Shown here: positions 8,919 to 20,700 of the stretch, in pieces
Numbering within the stretch: position 1 is the stretch's first letter
How the letters are laid out: each line of letters starts with the position of its first letter
NCBI GenBank assembly: GCA_019828595.1
Contig: JAHQRK010000001.1
Span: 744,001-808,000, forward strand
Source: Aphanomyces cochlioides
Lineage: Eukaryota > Oomycota > Saprolegniomycetes > Saprolegniales > Verrucalvaceae
Direction: 5' to 3'
Length of the DNA: 64,000 nucleotides
Notes under the pieces: generated by a model
What the model was told of the DNA's origin: nothing
Database searches by the model: none
What the model saw: the letters and a program-made list of their open reading frames with translations, nothing else
Program-made: the position numbers and the translations under genes

Positions 8919-10229
8919 TTAGTTGTCTTTCGACAATGCGCGCGAAGTTTGCGCTGCGTCGACGGCGGATTCCGTCACGACGACAGGGCAAAAGAGATGG
9001 CTCTCGTCTGTTTTGGGCGCATCAGTATTGCTCTTCCACAAATATTCATGCAGGCACAATTCCTTGAGCGTGGTCTTGACCGCCATTACGCGGCGAGTCC
9101 ATTCGTCGGTCGTCGCAACAATTCCAGTGGTCGTGTTCGCATCTTCAGCGGTTCCTTCAACGAGAGGCAGGAGGGCTTCATGCTGTGTCGCTTTGTTCTC
9201 GTTGTCGGCCGTCTCCCAGTTCTTGCTGTGGAACACCATCAAGCCAAGGACGGCGGGAAGATACCAAAGGGAGCAGAGGAAAACCTTCTGCGCATTGGCA
9301 GTCGATGGATGGACTTGAAATTGCCGCGCGAGGTAGACCGCGTAGGCGTTGATCGCAAGTCCTTCGAGAGCAAACATGGAGCTCGTGGCGCCGACGGCAG
9401 TGGCAACCAACGGAATAGCTGACAGGCCAACGGCGTGACGCATCATGACGGCAGCGGTGCGGGATCCTGTCGAGTCTGCGCATGGAATCATCTTGTATCC
9501 ACCGCGGGCGTAATCATGACGAAGACGCCAACTGAGTGCAAAGAAATGAGGCATCTGCCAGGAGAAGAGTGTCGCGCCAGTAAGCAAAGCTTCAGGAGAG
9601 AGAATCACGCCGTTCGCGGCGGCAACGCCCATGACAGGAGGAATAGCGCCGACGAGTGCACCAACCCAAGTGTTCCATTCGGAGGTTTGCTTCATCGGCG
9701 TGTACACGAGCGAGTAGAGCCCAATGTTGAAGAGACCAAGGGAAGCCGTGAGTGGATTGCATCCTGCAGCCAAAATCGCAGTACTTGTTACTGCCGTGGC
9801 TGCGCCAAATGCAACCGCATGGCCTTGGGTAATCGCGCCACGAGGGAGTGGTCGTGTCATGGTTCGTTTCATCATCGCATCCGTCTTGATTTCCCACGCT
9901 TGGTTGAACGTATTGGCACTGGCGGCGGCAAGAGTCGTGCCGACCGACAACGCTGCAAACGACGTCCACGAGATTGGTCCGCCCATCATGAAGAAGCCAG
10001 CGCCAGCTGTGAGCACAACAAGCGAGCTCAGTCGCGCTTTCGAGAGTTCCTTGTAGATGCCGATGCGTTCCTTGAGCGAGAGTGGCACGGCCGCGGCATT
10101 GCTCGCCACAGTTTCAGCTGCCATCTGCGCATCTGTCCTCGTGGACAGATATAAGATACGAAAGACTGGAGCCGCATTCTGACGCCGTAGATGCGCTGTC
10201 AGGACATGGCGGCGGCCAAGCGACAACAT
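8919..10229 (-). CDS. COX10: Protoheme IX farnesyltransferase (heme O synthase), mitochondrial
   Basis: A 436-residue intronless frame. It adds a farnesyl group to heme b to make heme O on the way to heme A for cytochrome oxidase, in the mitochondrial inner membrane. An Arg-rich N-terminus (MLSLGRRHVLTAHLRRQ) is a targeting signal. The UbiA-family core has TFNQAWEIKTDAMMKRTMTR (the prenyl-diphosphate motif) and YTPMKQTSEWNTWVGALVGA, with about seven to eight hydrophobic segments. After the last membrane segment (MVFHSKNW) there is a ~105-residue polar tail that bacterial homologues lack; it includes one Cys-Pro pair (FCPVV). CCAAT boxes at 10390-10418 lie about 160-190 bp upstream. Confidence 0.95.
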   Translation of the reverse strand: MLSLGRRHVLTAHLRRQNAAPVFRILYLSTRTDAQMAAETVASNAAAVPLSLKERIGIYKELSKARLSSLVVLTAGAGFFMMGGPISWTSFAALSVGTTLAAASANTFNQAWEIKTDAMMKRTMTRPLPRGAITQGHAVAFGAATAVTSTAILAAGCNPLTASLGLFNIGLYSLVYTPMKQTSEWNTWVGALVGAIPPVMGVAAANGVILSPEALLTGATLFSWQMPHFFALSWRLRHDYARGGYKMIPCADSTGSRTAAVMMRHAVGLSAIPLVATAVGATSSMFALEGLAINAYAVYLARQFQVHPSTANAQKVFLCSLWYLPAVLGLMVFHSKNWETADNENKATQHEALLPLVEGTAEDANTTTGIVATTDEWTRRVMAVKTTLKELCLHEYLWKSNTDAPKTDESHLFCPVVVTESAVDAAQTSRALSKDN

Positions 10230-10389
10230 GGCAGCAGCAACTTCAGCAGTCAGTGCAATCCATTCGACGTGATAGGATTGTCAACCCGTCCAGTCCACTC
10301 CAGCCCACCAAAATCTATTTTATCACTTAATGTTTGTATAATAATTTAAAATTTAGAATTATAATATGGCCATGGATCTCTGGTCAGTG

Positions 10390-10418
10390 ATTGGTGGAAA
10401 TTTTTTAAATTAGCCAAT
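10390..10418. promoter_or_regulatory. Inverted CCAAT pair upstream of COX10
   Basis: GATTGG (10389) and AGCCAATCA (10412) lie in opposite orientation between the COX10 start and the kinesin stop; since the kinesin is transcribed away from here, they most likely serve COX10. Confidence 0.4.
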
Positions 10419-10527
10419 CAGAGTTGAGATTCTGCATGTCGGTTCATGTTTTTGTGCTTGGGGACGACAGGACACACATCCATGGACGGACGACGGCAAG
10501 GTGCATAAATACGATGGCGACGAGAGC

Positions 10528-13500
10528 TCAGGAGATGACGCACTTGTCCCGCGACAACTTGGGAGGCTCGACGTCGACGACCGGGGCGTCATTGCGCTTG
10601 ATTGGAGGCAGGGACGACTCCACGTCCGACGTTGCGACGTGGACTTTGGACAGCGCGGGAGCATACAGCTTGGCTTTCTCGCTTTTGACCGTCATGCTGT
10701 CGTTTCGCTGCTCGACAACGTGCACGTCAGAAGCTATTGGAAGCGGCAAAGTCTTGGTTCGTGAAGTTGACGCGTCGTTCCCACCGACTTCGTATTTGGA
10801 CTGCTGAACTGGTACCATCGATTGAGAACGAGGGGTCAATATCGGCAGCGTGGAGCTCTCTGGACTCTCAGGCTTGTCGAGCATTGGTATGGCAGGAGCA
10901 ATGACAGGAGTACTGGACGCCGCGTCGTCGCCATCTGCGTCTTCATCCTCCGCGTCCTTTGTCGATGGAAGTTTTTCACGATGGGAACGTTTCCGTGATC
11001 GATGCTTCTTGGACGTCGACTTGGAGACAGCAGGGTCGAGCTCGTCGTCCGTCTGCAATGCAATCGAATAGCGCTCAGTCGGCGTCTTCACTCCGACAAT
11101 GCACGACTCGAGCTTGTCCTTCAAGTTGCGGTTCGTCTTTTGCAGCTTGGCGACGAGCTCAATCATGTCGTCTCGTTCATGCTGCGCCTTGGCAAGGGAC
11201 GCTCGTAGCTCATCCAGTTCAGCATGATGCGCTTCCAACTCTGCCGAGTTGTCCACGAGGACCTTCTCCTGCATGCGAAGCTTGGCCTCGGCGGCAGCCA
11301 GGGCTTCCCGCAAGGCGTCGCCACTGAGACTCTTGGATTGAGCTGCACTGTCTTCCTTGGAAAGCACTTCCTGGGGAAGTGTCTTGAGCGCACTGCTGCT
11401 TGGGACGTTGCCAAAGACTGAAAACTCCACGGGCGTCGTCCGCAAGTACGCGATGAGCTCCTTTGTAATGGCGCATTCGATCGAGACGTTGAAATCGAGG
11501 CGTGGATCCACCGACGTCGTCGCGGCGATGGACGATACATGGTTTGCGTCGTCCGTATGCCATCTACAACCTCATCAATATGCCGCCGACAGCGATAACT
11601 GACTTGAAAGCGACGAAAACATCGCGGCAGAGTTTGCCAGGAATGCCGCCAAGCGATGGCACGCTCACGGCGAGTCGCAGATTTGTATCTAGATCACGTC
11701 AAGTTAGGAATTTCAGCATAGAGAGCATGAAGGACCGACCGAGAAAGGACTCCAGCGTCGGCATGACAATGTCTTTGCCGCTTGGCGTCTCCATGAGACT
11801 CCGCTGCTGCTCTTGCCACTACACCATGACGAGAATGACGAATTTGGCGGTGAATGAAGGGACGAACGGCGTTGGAGAGTAGTGTGGGCGTGATTTCACA
11901 AGCGAGTTTGCCACAGACGACGCCTTTCGAGTCGAGAATCGGCAAGTTGTCGGTGATCTACGCCATGCCATCATGAAGGTGACGGTGGACAAGTTGTCGA
12001 GGAAACCTTGAGGCTGTAGTGCAGAGTGGAGAGAAACAAGTAGGCGCGACCGATCAATTGCGGCGTCGGTGGCTCGTAGAAGGGATCGTTGCCGCCTTCT
12101 GGGATGACAATCGCGGCGACATTCCGGTTGTTCTCGAGGAACATCTACAGCCAACAACTTGTCAAGCGTAGCGGGAAGTCGCGATGTACCTGGTAGAGAT
12201 CGCGCATTTCATAGATTTGGTTGTCAAACTTGTCAATGTCCCAAAGGACAGAGCGATACGTGCCCGCGTCTTGAAATGTCACGAGTACTTTGAGCTCCGT
12301 GCCGATGGCATCGGCAATGTCGGCCTCGGGGTTGCCAAGCTGATCGAGCTTTGGTTTCTTGGGCAGGAGCTTGACGGAGAACGTGACGGGCTTCTTGAGC
12401 TCTTCGCAGATCGAATTGGCTTCTTTCACGAGGGGAATCGTCCGCAGAAGCTCTTGCGCGAGCATGGCGCGTTCGACTTGCTCGCGTTCCTTCTTCTCGG
12501 CGAGTCGCTTCGTCTCCTTCATTTGCTTGTGGAGACTCGCTTCCAAGTCGCGCTGCTTCTGGATAAGCTCCGACTGTTTGCGTTCGTAGGCGACTTCAGC
12601 TTTGGCCATCTCTTCTGCGAGCTTGGTTTCTTGCTCGGCGAGTTGTTCCGCGAGCTTCTTCTTGTCGACTTCACCGCCTTGCTCTGTCTTCTCGAGCTGG
12701 CTTTTCAGCTCCGTTTCCTTTGCTCGCATGTCGTCTTGCATCGCACGAACATGCGCTTCCCATTCTTCCCGCTGCTTCTCGAGCTTGGCGTTGGCAGTCT
12801 CTTGAGCTTCTCGCATGCTACAACGACGCCGTCAGCTCCAGAGGAGGATGGGATGATGGACGGACCGCTCTTCCATTTCTTTGATGCGGCTTTCCATCTC
12901 GGCGACTTCCTTGTCCGTCATGCCGGCCATGTCGTCTTTGATATCCATTTGCTTGCAATTCATTTCCTTCATGGCGAATTGCCAGTCGAACGACATGTCT
13001 TGGCTATCTTCCCGCCGCTCGCGCGGTACGACGACGCGCAAGACATTGACGTTGCCCAGGATCAAGCGGTCGTTGTGCTTGAGATGGACTTGATCGTCGG
13101 GTTTCATCAGGTCGCCATTGACAAAGATGCTCGCGCTGGCCATGCCTCTCAGCACGAGCTTCTCGTCGGCGGTGCGTTCCACAAGGCAATGCTCCTTGAG
13201 AATGCCAAGTCCACCGAGGATGATCGTCTGCGGGCGGTCTGCATCGGACCTTCCAATGCGATTCTCGCCTACGTCGAGCCAAAGACGATAAGCGATAGAG
13301 CGCTGCAGTCTGTTGGCATACCTGGTTGGAAGAAGTAGAAGAGTTTCTCGCTCATCTGCTGATCTTCATTGAGGTTGATCAAATGCGGCTCTGTCTTGGC
13401 CTTGGTGCGGATGTCGTGGAGGTTCGTCAAGAGCCCGATCGCCTTGAGCTGTTCTTCTCGCTTCTTCGCAAGCTCTTCCGTTTCTTTGAGCTTGTCCGTC

Positions 13501-15485
13501 CATGATTTCTACAAGAATGCTCCGTCGTCATCGAGAGCAGGACGAGAGGATCTACCTCGCTTTCTCGAAGCAGTCGTTGATTCTCTTCAAGCTGTTCTCG
13601 TATTGCCGCCATCTCGGCCTCTTTCTGCCGCCTCTCTTCTGCTTCTTCCCGAGATAACATGCGCGTTTCAGGGCGATTCGCCAGTGCTGGATCATCTCGC
13701 GATGCTACTCGCGTCAGCCATCACTAGTAAGAGATCCATGCAAACGAAAGATTACTCATGCGAGATCCAGGTCGAGAGGCAGGATCCATGCCGCCGCTTT
13801 CGATCATGGCGCGGCGGAGCTGCTCCAATTCCTCCTTGAGCTAATGCCAAGCGATATGTCCACCACAAGACGATCGACTTACTTGTCGGATGAGCATTTG
13901 ATTCGGGTCTTCGTTGACCACAGCTTGGTTCTTGATCTGCTTTGCACGGTCGGCATAACGTAGCGTCCCGAGGGTTTCCTACGGAAAATCCCATTGTCGC
14001 TCCATTGAAGTGTTGAGCTCGTTACTTGAAAGTTGACGCTCGCTGGACTCAACGCTGCAATCATGATCGTCTTGGCGTTTCCTCCCAAGGAATCCTTGAG
14101 CAAATGCGTCTACACGCGACTCGAGTCCACGCTCTGTGAGCTTGTGCTACCAGTTTGGAATTGCGATAGGGCACCAGCGTCTTCTTCTTCCCGCTCGCAT
14201 TGTCAGCAAGAGCCGAGATACAATTCCCCAGCGCAGAGAGCGACTGCAGGGACACAATTGAGCTCACTTCTTGCCATGGGCTCGCGCATCAAGTACCTGG
14301 TTGATGGCCGCGCCTTCTTTCAGCCTTGCCCCCGTGGCTCCTGTGCTCGTGGCACGCTCGCTGCCGGCCAAATCAATCAAGTTGATGCGGCTAACCTAAT
14401 GGGATTCACTCCGTCTGTGCTAGTTCTCTTGCATGCGAACCTTGTCCATCATCTTGTTGGTCGTGGGGTCCAATTGACTCTGCGTGAGGATGATCTGGAA
14501 GATTGTGTGAGCTCGAGAACTCGTGGCGTTCATGTTGGTTGCTGCCGTCGTTCGCGCCATGATGCCAGCGTCCATAAGCTGGCAGACAGATATGAGGTAG
14601 ACAGAAGAGTCGCAAGTTTACCGCTGTAATCTCATCGTAGGAGGACACGGCGCTTCGAGTAAGTCCATCAGCGTACGGCCCTTGGCTTGGATGATCGCGC
14701 ACTCTGAGGTTGTCGGACGTTGGGTTGAATAAATCTACGGCCAGCGCCATCGTCGTCAGCTCCGAGAGTGACCAGGCAGTGAGCACCTTTGACTTTTTCA
14801 TTGTAGATCTCCATCATGCTCGCTTCCACCTTGATGCGCCAGTGAGTCTCCGCAACAGAGGCGACGAGTGTACCTTGTAGACGATGTCGGAGCCAGAGGA
14901 AGAGCCATTGATCCGCTGGAAAATGACTTCTGAAGCTCGCGGAATGATCCCTTTGTCGTTGCCGTATCCGACCATCGAGAACGATTTGCCCGCGCCTAAA
15001 TCACGGCAGGATTGCATTCAATCCTCAAACTGGCGAGTGTCCCTGTACCTGTCTGGCCGTAGGCGAAGAGGCTCACATTGAAACCAGTCCAAGCATGCTC
15101 CAGGACCTAAATGCGACTCAGTTGTCGGCATATTCCCGACGATGATCGCTCACTTTGACTCCAAGATCGTCCCAGACAGTGTCTTGGGATGCATGGCGTG
15201 GATCTCCTGGCGGCGAGAACGAGTCATAGCTTGAAGACACCATCATATCGTGCGAGTCCTGTCCATGGAGGACGTACCTAAAGTCGAACGTGAAGGATTT
15301 ATCCACGCCAGAGTCTGGGTCTGTGATGATTGTCTGCTGGGTTTCCTTGACCATGCCTACATCACTTGCCATTCAGCGGAGAATCAAAGGATGCATTGCA
15401 AACGGATGCAGCAGATGCTGTTCATGGACTTTTCCCGCTCATTGAATGGCCGCACGCGCACTGCGACTTGCACATTGTCGCCCAT
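10528..15485 (-). CDS. Kinesin-3 family motor with FHA domain and C-terminal CaaX box
   Basis: A multi-exon gene with a dozen or more ~47-nt introns (for example 15357-15403 and 15230-15277). It begins [19 protein letters not shown], and after splicing the motor reads through [18 protein letters not shown] (P-loop), [25 protein letters not shown], and the [11 protein letters not shown] neck. Next come a coiled coil, an FHA domain (about 13280-13050), a long Glu/Lys coiled coil (12816-12400), a kinesin-3 stalk region ([20 protein letters not shown] and DPRLDFNV) and a disordered tail. The protein ends KCVIS, a CaaX box, where metazoan kinesin-3 often has a PH domain. It is a plus-end cargo motor, probably membrane-linked through prenylation (inference). 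Exact splice sites for the 11500-12150 part are not resolved. Confidence 0.85.
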
Positions 15486-15987
15486 CAAGAAGAAACGGGA
15501 GAGGTACCAGAAGCGCCTATCTTGGTCTTCAATTCCGTCTTGTAACGCTCGCTGTAACTGCCCACTCAACCACAAAAGAACACGCGTCCATCTTTGTCCA
15601 TCTCGTCATCGATCTCCATCCTTCCTTGCGCTGCCGCCACGGCATGGCAGGCCGCACTTCGCGTGCATCGTCCGTTCGTTTGATCAGGCGAGTTCCGATC
15701 GTCTGTTCGTGACAATCAATCAAGTTCAACCTTTGGGGCGCTCCGGATCGCCAGAATTGAAACAACCTACAGTACCTGTCGTTCCAGACATCCATGTGTT
15801 GGCGACTTCCATCTGTTCATGATGATGGTGACCATACCATTTCACTGCATTCGCTGAAACGAGCCTTCCTGCTGCTTGGCCAGCGGCGGCGGCGCGTCCA
15901 GTCGAGAGAGACCGAGTGCGTTGAAGTCAATGACAGGCAGGTGAGACTGAGCGCTCCGGGGCGTCGCCGAATCTGTTTTCCTGATAT

Positions 15988-16012
15988 GTATCCGGATAAT
16001 GCATCCGGATAC
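15988..16012. promoter_or_regulatory. Double ATCCGGAT palindrome in a divergent promoter
   Basis: Perfect arms GTATCCGGAT / ATCCGGATAC with a 5-nt centre, each arm holding the self-palindromic ATCCGGAT. The site sits between the kinesin start (15485, minus) and the 16106 gene (plus), 94 bp before the latter. A second, longer example lies at 22796-22828. Confidence 0.55.
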
Positions 16013-16105
16013 CATTTTGATTTGAAATTTGTATACGGGCCGACACCTTGTGTGACAAAGAAAGAAAAGTTCAAAGAGTGACTTTGACTGCGACACCACC
16101 TCAAA

Positions 16106-17503
16106 ATGCTCCCGAGGAGGACCACGCTCTCTCCTGCCGACGAGATGGAGATGCCGCACATCCTGCTGCACAAACTACAAGCAGGGGAACCGAGGAAACC
16201 AAATCGGTCCAAGCGTCGACGCCAGCATGACGTCCTGGACGATATCCAACGACCGCCAACGCCACATGCACCACACATCCTCGACCCTGCTGCTGAGGAT
16301 GCAGTCCTGTCTTTGCTCGCACTTCGACAGAATGCACCATCGTCGCGCCGTCGGAGTGAAGTGGAACACCAGAGCCTCATCTCCCCTCTCGAATCGCAAG
16401 CCAAGCAGACCAATCATGCCATGTCCTTCATCCTCAACGCTGGTCATGAACAAAATGGAGTTCGGTTGCCCAAACTCATGCTGTCACGGCAGCAATCGCC
16501 ACTCGAGAATGCATCGTCGCCGATACCAACAAACAGGGCGTATGGATCACGAGCGGCTACCTTTGGCGGATTCAAGCCTCGGGGCAACTCCACAGACGAA
16601 ACTGCACGCCTTGTGCTCCAAGATCAACTGGACCAACTGCATCAGTTGCGCCAAGGGTCTACACGACCTCGGGAGTCCTCACGCCAAGCATTACCTGGTG
16701 ATGAAGATGAAGAAGACGACGATGATGAGGACGACGACGACGACGACGATCATGGCTCTGAATCCAGTTGCGACCCATTACGTTTATCCATGGCTGGTGC
16801 TGACAGTGCAGTTTATCGCCGTCTTCTAGCATCTCGCCAAGTTCCCGTGCAAACTTCCAAGAAGAACTTTTCCACGAGTTGGGCGCAACGCAAACACAAC
16901 TTCGAGCTGCTTCAGTTGACCGCACAGCTGGAAGAATCCCGGCGAAACTACTTGGCCTACGTGCGTCGTGCGCTGGACGACATGCGGGACGACATGGGTA
17001 TGACTCGCCGGCGTACACAGGCCCGCTTTGCTTCCATGTCATACCTTTTCCAGACGATGACGACGGACGGGTACGAAATTGGCGCGTTTACGTACAACCA
17101 CGCCATTACAAGTAACGCGTTTGCCGAGTCGATTCGAGATTTTCGTGGCTTGTTTGGCGCTCTGAGTCAAGCTGGCGCACTGCACAAGTGCTCGATCGAT
17201 GGCGTGGAAAATCTCGAGGGCGATGGCTCTGGCGTGGTTTTCCATTGCTCGTTCCAAGTCACGATGGGGATGATGGAGAGTGGCATGATGTTTCATTCTC
17301 GACACCAAGTGGGTCATCTCCAAGCGCTCCTTCGACCGGAACTTCACTGGGTGATTCCGCACCTCCTCCACACTCGGCACGTCTGGACCGTCAACGCGAC
17401 GCTGCACTGCTTCTACCATACGTTCGACATCAAGAACATGTACATCCACGTCGACTTGGACCATGCGCTCCGAACGCTCAGCGGCGTTTCGCCATCATCT
17501 TAA
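16106..17503 (+). CDS. Orphan protein with acidic tract
   Basis: A single 465-residue frame whose function I do not recognise. Residues 1-190 are low-complexity, basic and Ser/Pro-rich. An uninterrupted Asp/Glu run follows near residue 200. The last ~200 residues look folded: a coiled segment (FELLQLTAQLEESRRNYLAY), then a mixed alpha/beta region with many Phe, His and Met (SMSYLFQTMTTDGYEIGAFT, HCSFQVTMGMMESGMMFHSR). There is no signal peptide or membrane segment. The divergent kinesin shares its promoter, and the double palindrome lies 94 bp upstream. The start at 16106 is the first Met after an in-frame stop. Confidence 0.7.
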   Translation: MLPRRTTLSPADEMEMPHILLHKLQAGEPRKPNRSKRRRQHDVLDDIQRPPTPHAPHILDPAAEDAVLSLLALRQNAPSSRRRSEVEHQSLISPLESQAKQTNHAMSFILNAGHEQNGVRLPKLMLSRQQSPLENASSPIPTNRAYGSRAATFGGFKPRGNSTDETARLVLQDQLDQLHQLRQGSTRPRESSRQALPGDEDEEDDDDEDDDDDDDHGSESSCDPLRLSMAGADSAVYRRLLASRQVPVQTSKKNFSTSWAQRKHNFELLQLTAQLEESRRNYLAYVRRALDDMRDDMGMTRRRTQARFASMSYLFQTMTTDGYEIGAFTYNHAITSNAFAESIRDFRGLFGALSQAGALHKCSIDGVENLEGDGSGVVFHCSFQVTMGMMESGMMFHSRHQVGHLQALLRPELHWVIPHLLHTRHVWTVNATLHCFYHTFDIKNMYIHVDLDHALRTLSGVSPSS

Positions 17504-17762
17504 AAACTGTCCGTTTCATGACTTGTACAGTTTTGATTGGTCAATTAATTTTTGAATTTAAGCCAATGCGATCGCGACAAATCGGCGGTGAGGAAAGTTT
17601 ACCTCTATAAATTTATATTAATTCTTTTATACTTTATATTGCTCGAGTATTGAACACAAAGTAGACGCACGCTACCGACAGCATCTGTCCTCCTCGTAAC
17701 GTCGTCAGGAGAGGTCCAGGACATCGCGTCTGTCACAATCTCACGCTGCGTAGACTCGCCGA

Positions 17763-20700
17763 ATGAACCATCAATTCAATCAACAGCCGCCGGGCAGCCA
17801 AGGTGGCGGTGGATTCAGACCGTTCAATCCAGCACAAGGACAACAGCCACAGCAGCCCCAAGGAGGTCCTCCTGGATCTGGAGGTTTCCCACCGCACAAT
17901 CAACCTCCCTCGGGTGGATTTAATCCTGCCGCGCAGCCTGGAGGATTCCAACCACCCCCACGATCGTTTGGTGCCGCACCGTCAGCGCAACAATTTGCAC
18001 CGCAAGGACCACAATCGCAACCTGGTCAGTTTGGTGCTCCTCGCGGACCACCTCAAGTTGGAGGCGGCATCCCACCACAACAATCTGGTCAATTTGGTGC
18101 TCCTCGCGGACCACAACAAGTAGGCGGTGGACAACCTCCCTTGAGTGCGCCTAATCAATTTGGAGCTCCACGAGGTCCTCCGGCTGTCGGTGGCCCAATT
18201 CCACAAGGACCTCCATCTCAATCGGGACAATTTGGCGGCCCACCTCGTGGACCTCCTCAAGTGGGCGGTCCTCCTGCTCCTGGCGCTGCTGGTCTCGCTC
18301 AACAATTCGGCCGCATGAATGTCGGTGGTCCTCCTGGTCCTCCTGGCCCTCCTGGTGCTCCATCTGGCCCACCTGCCGGCCCACCCTTGGCACGAGGACC
18401 TCCCATGGGCCCTCCTGTTGGTAAACAAGGACCACCTGCACCAGGCGCGCCTCAATTCCAACATCCACCTCCAGGTGCTGGAGGATTCCAACAAGGACCT
18501 CCACCTGGACCTGGTGGCTTCCAACCACCTCCTGGTCCTGCAGGCTTACAACAAGGTCCTCCACCTGGTTACTATCAGCAAGGACCCCCTGGTCAACCAG
18601 GTCCACAGGGCTATCCTCCTCAGCAAGCACCTCCTGGTGGAGTTCCGAGTGGCGATTTTAACCAAGCTGGCTTTGCTCCGGCTGGCCCTGCTCAACCTAG
18701 CGGTCAATTGTCTGAAGCTGTCTTGGCTGCTCAATGCGACCCTCGTTACATGCGTCTCACAGTCAACGCTCTGCCTCATTCGCAAGAGCAAGCGAACAAA
18801 TCGGCTTTGCCTCTCGGTGTGATTGTGCAACCTCTCGCCAAGCCAGACAAGGGCAAAGAATTGGATGTGGTCAACTTCGGCGCGAGCGGCGTCGTTCGAT
18901 GCAAGTCGTGCCGTACGTATATCAACCCTTTCGTGCAATGGGTCGACAATGGCCGACGATGGCGATGCAATCTCTGCGGTGTTTCCAATGACGGTAAGAG
19001 CTTTTGACGTTCACGGACATCATCTCGTCGATCGTGTAGTAGCTGGCAACTACTTTTGCCACTTGGGACCTGATGGCTTGCGCCAAGATAAGGACGAACG
19101 TCCTGAATTACGTGGCGGTAGTGTCGAAATCGTTGCCACTGCTGAGTATATGATGCGCCCACCGCCTCCTCCAGTCTTTGTCTTTGTGATTGATGTGTCC
19201 GCCCAAGCCGTGGCGAGCGGCATGGTTGCTGTCGCTGCTGATACGATCAAGCGTGAATTGGACAACTTGCCTGGTGCCCCACGCACGCGCGTTGGTTTCA
19301 TTACGTTTGACAGCGCAGTGCACTTTTATAACCTCAAGGTACCGCATCTGCAACGCTGTCGTCTCTGAAATACTTTGACTAGGCTGGTCTCAACAGCCCG
19401 CAAATGATGGTTGTGCCAGACATCAATGAACTTTTCATCCCCATTCCAGATGAATTGCTCGTTAACCTGAGGTATCAAGTCCATGTCGATGACTTGATAT
19501 TGTGACACCAATCCTGTAGTGATTCCCGCGATGTTGTCGAGAGTTTGCTTGATATGTTGCCCCGCATCCACCAAAACACGCGCAACCCTGATACATGCCT
19601 CGGCCCGGCCATCCGCGCAGCTTTCCGCCTCATGGTGCGCTTGGACTTGATGAATTATCATCTGAAAATTCGTGCCTTGTAGACGTCTGTGGGTGGCAAA
19701 ATGCTCGTCTTCCAAAGTTCATTACCAACGGTGGGCCAGGGCGCTCTGAAGCACCGTGAAGATACACGTCTCTTTGGCACGGCCAAGGAGCACGATCTCC
19801 TCAATCCAGTCGACACTTTTTACCGCAAGAACGCGATCGAATTCTGCCGTCAGCAAGTCAGTGTCGACACCTTTTTGTTCTCACCACAGTACACCGATTA
19901 TGCCTCCATTGGTATGTTGTCTATGACGCTCCATTTGCTCAGTCGCGTCTAGGCTCCATGTCCAAGTTTTCTGCCGGCGAAGTCTTCCACTACCCAGGCT
20001 TTAACGCTGCCAAGGATGGCGAAAAGTTTAGCACAGAATTGGCGCACTGCTTGACGCGTGAAATCGGATGGGAAGCTGTCCTTAAAATCCGATGCACCAA
20101 GGGCATGCGCCTCGTCAACTTCTACGGCAACTCGTTCCTCCGAGGGCCAGATCTTCTTGCGCTGCCCAACGTCCACGAAGATGCTTCGTTTGCCATTGAA
20201 ATTGAACACCAAGATGCGCTCCTCACGGCCAGCGTTATTTGTATCCAAGCCGCATTGCTCTACACGACCTCGTCGGGCGAACGCCGCATTCGTGTCCACA
20301 CTGTAGCCATTCCCGTCACCAAATGTACGCTTCCTTGGCGAATTTCATTTTGTTTGACATGTCTTTAGTGTTTGCCGAAGTATTCCGCTCCGTCGATGTG
20401 GATGCCATGTGCAACTTGATTGCCAAGAACGGTACGCTGACGCACCACTGTGATTTGTACATTAATTCAATCGCTTGTAGCATTGGAAGTCGCCCTCAAG
20501 ACTGGACTCGATGCCGCCCGTAACAAGTTGCAGACTGTCTGTGTCGACATTGCACGTGCCTATCGTACCAGCGGCGCGTACGGTCAAAACCCCAGCGCTG
20601 GCTATCAATTGCAGCTCCCAGAGTCTCTTCAGCTCTTGCCTCTCTACATTGTACGACGATCGCATGGAATTAATTCTGACTCGTGATGTAGATGTCGTTG

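Noticed and set aside
12184..13338. 384-codon open frame on the plus strand
   Set aside because: It is the antisense shadow of kinesin coiled-coil and FHA exons; its Leu/Phe-rich protein mirrors Glu/Lys codons of the real gene and spans kinesin introns.
16716..16754. GA/GAC-rich run considered as a microsatellite
   Set aside because: It is in frame and encodes the acidic tract of the orphan protein.
17780..18660. CCT/CCA-rich stretch considered as a tandem repeat locus
   Set aside because: It encodes the Pro/Gly/Gln-rich N-terminus normal for Sec24; irregular period.
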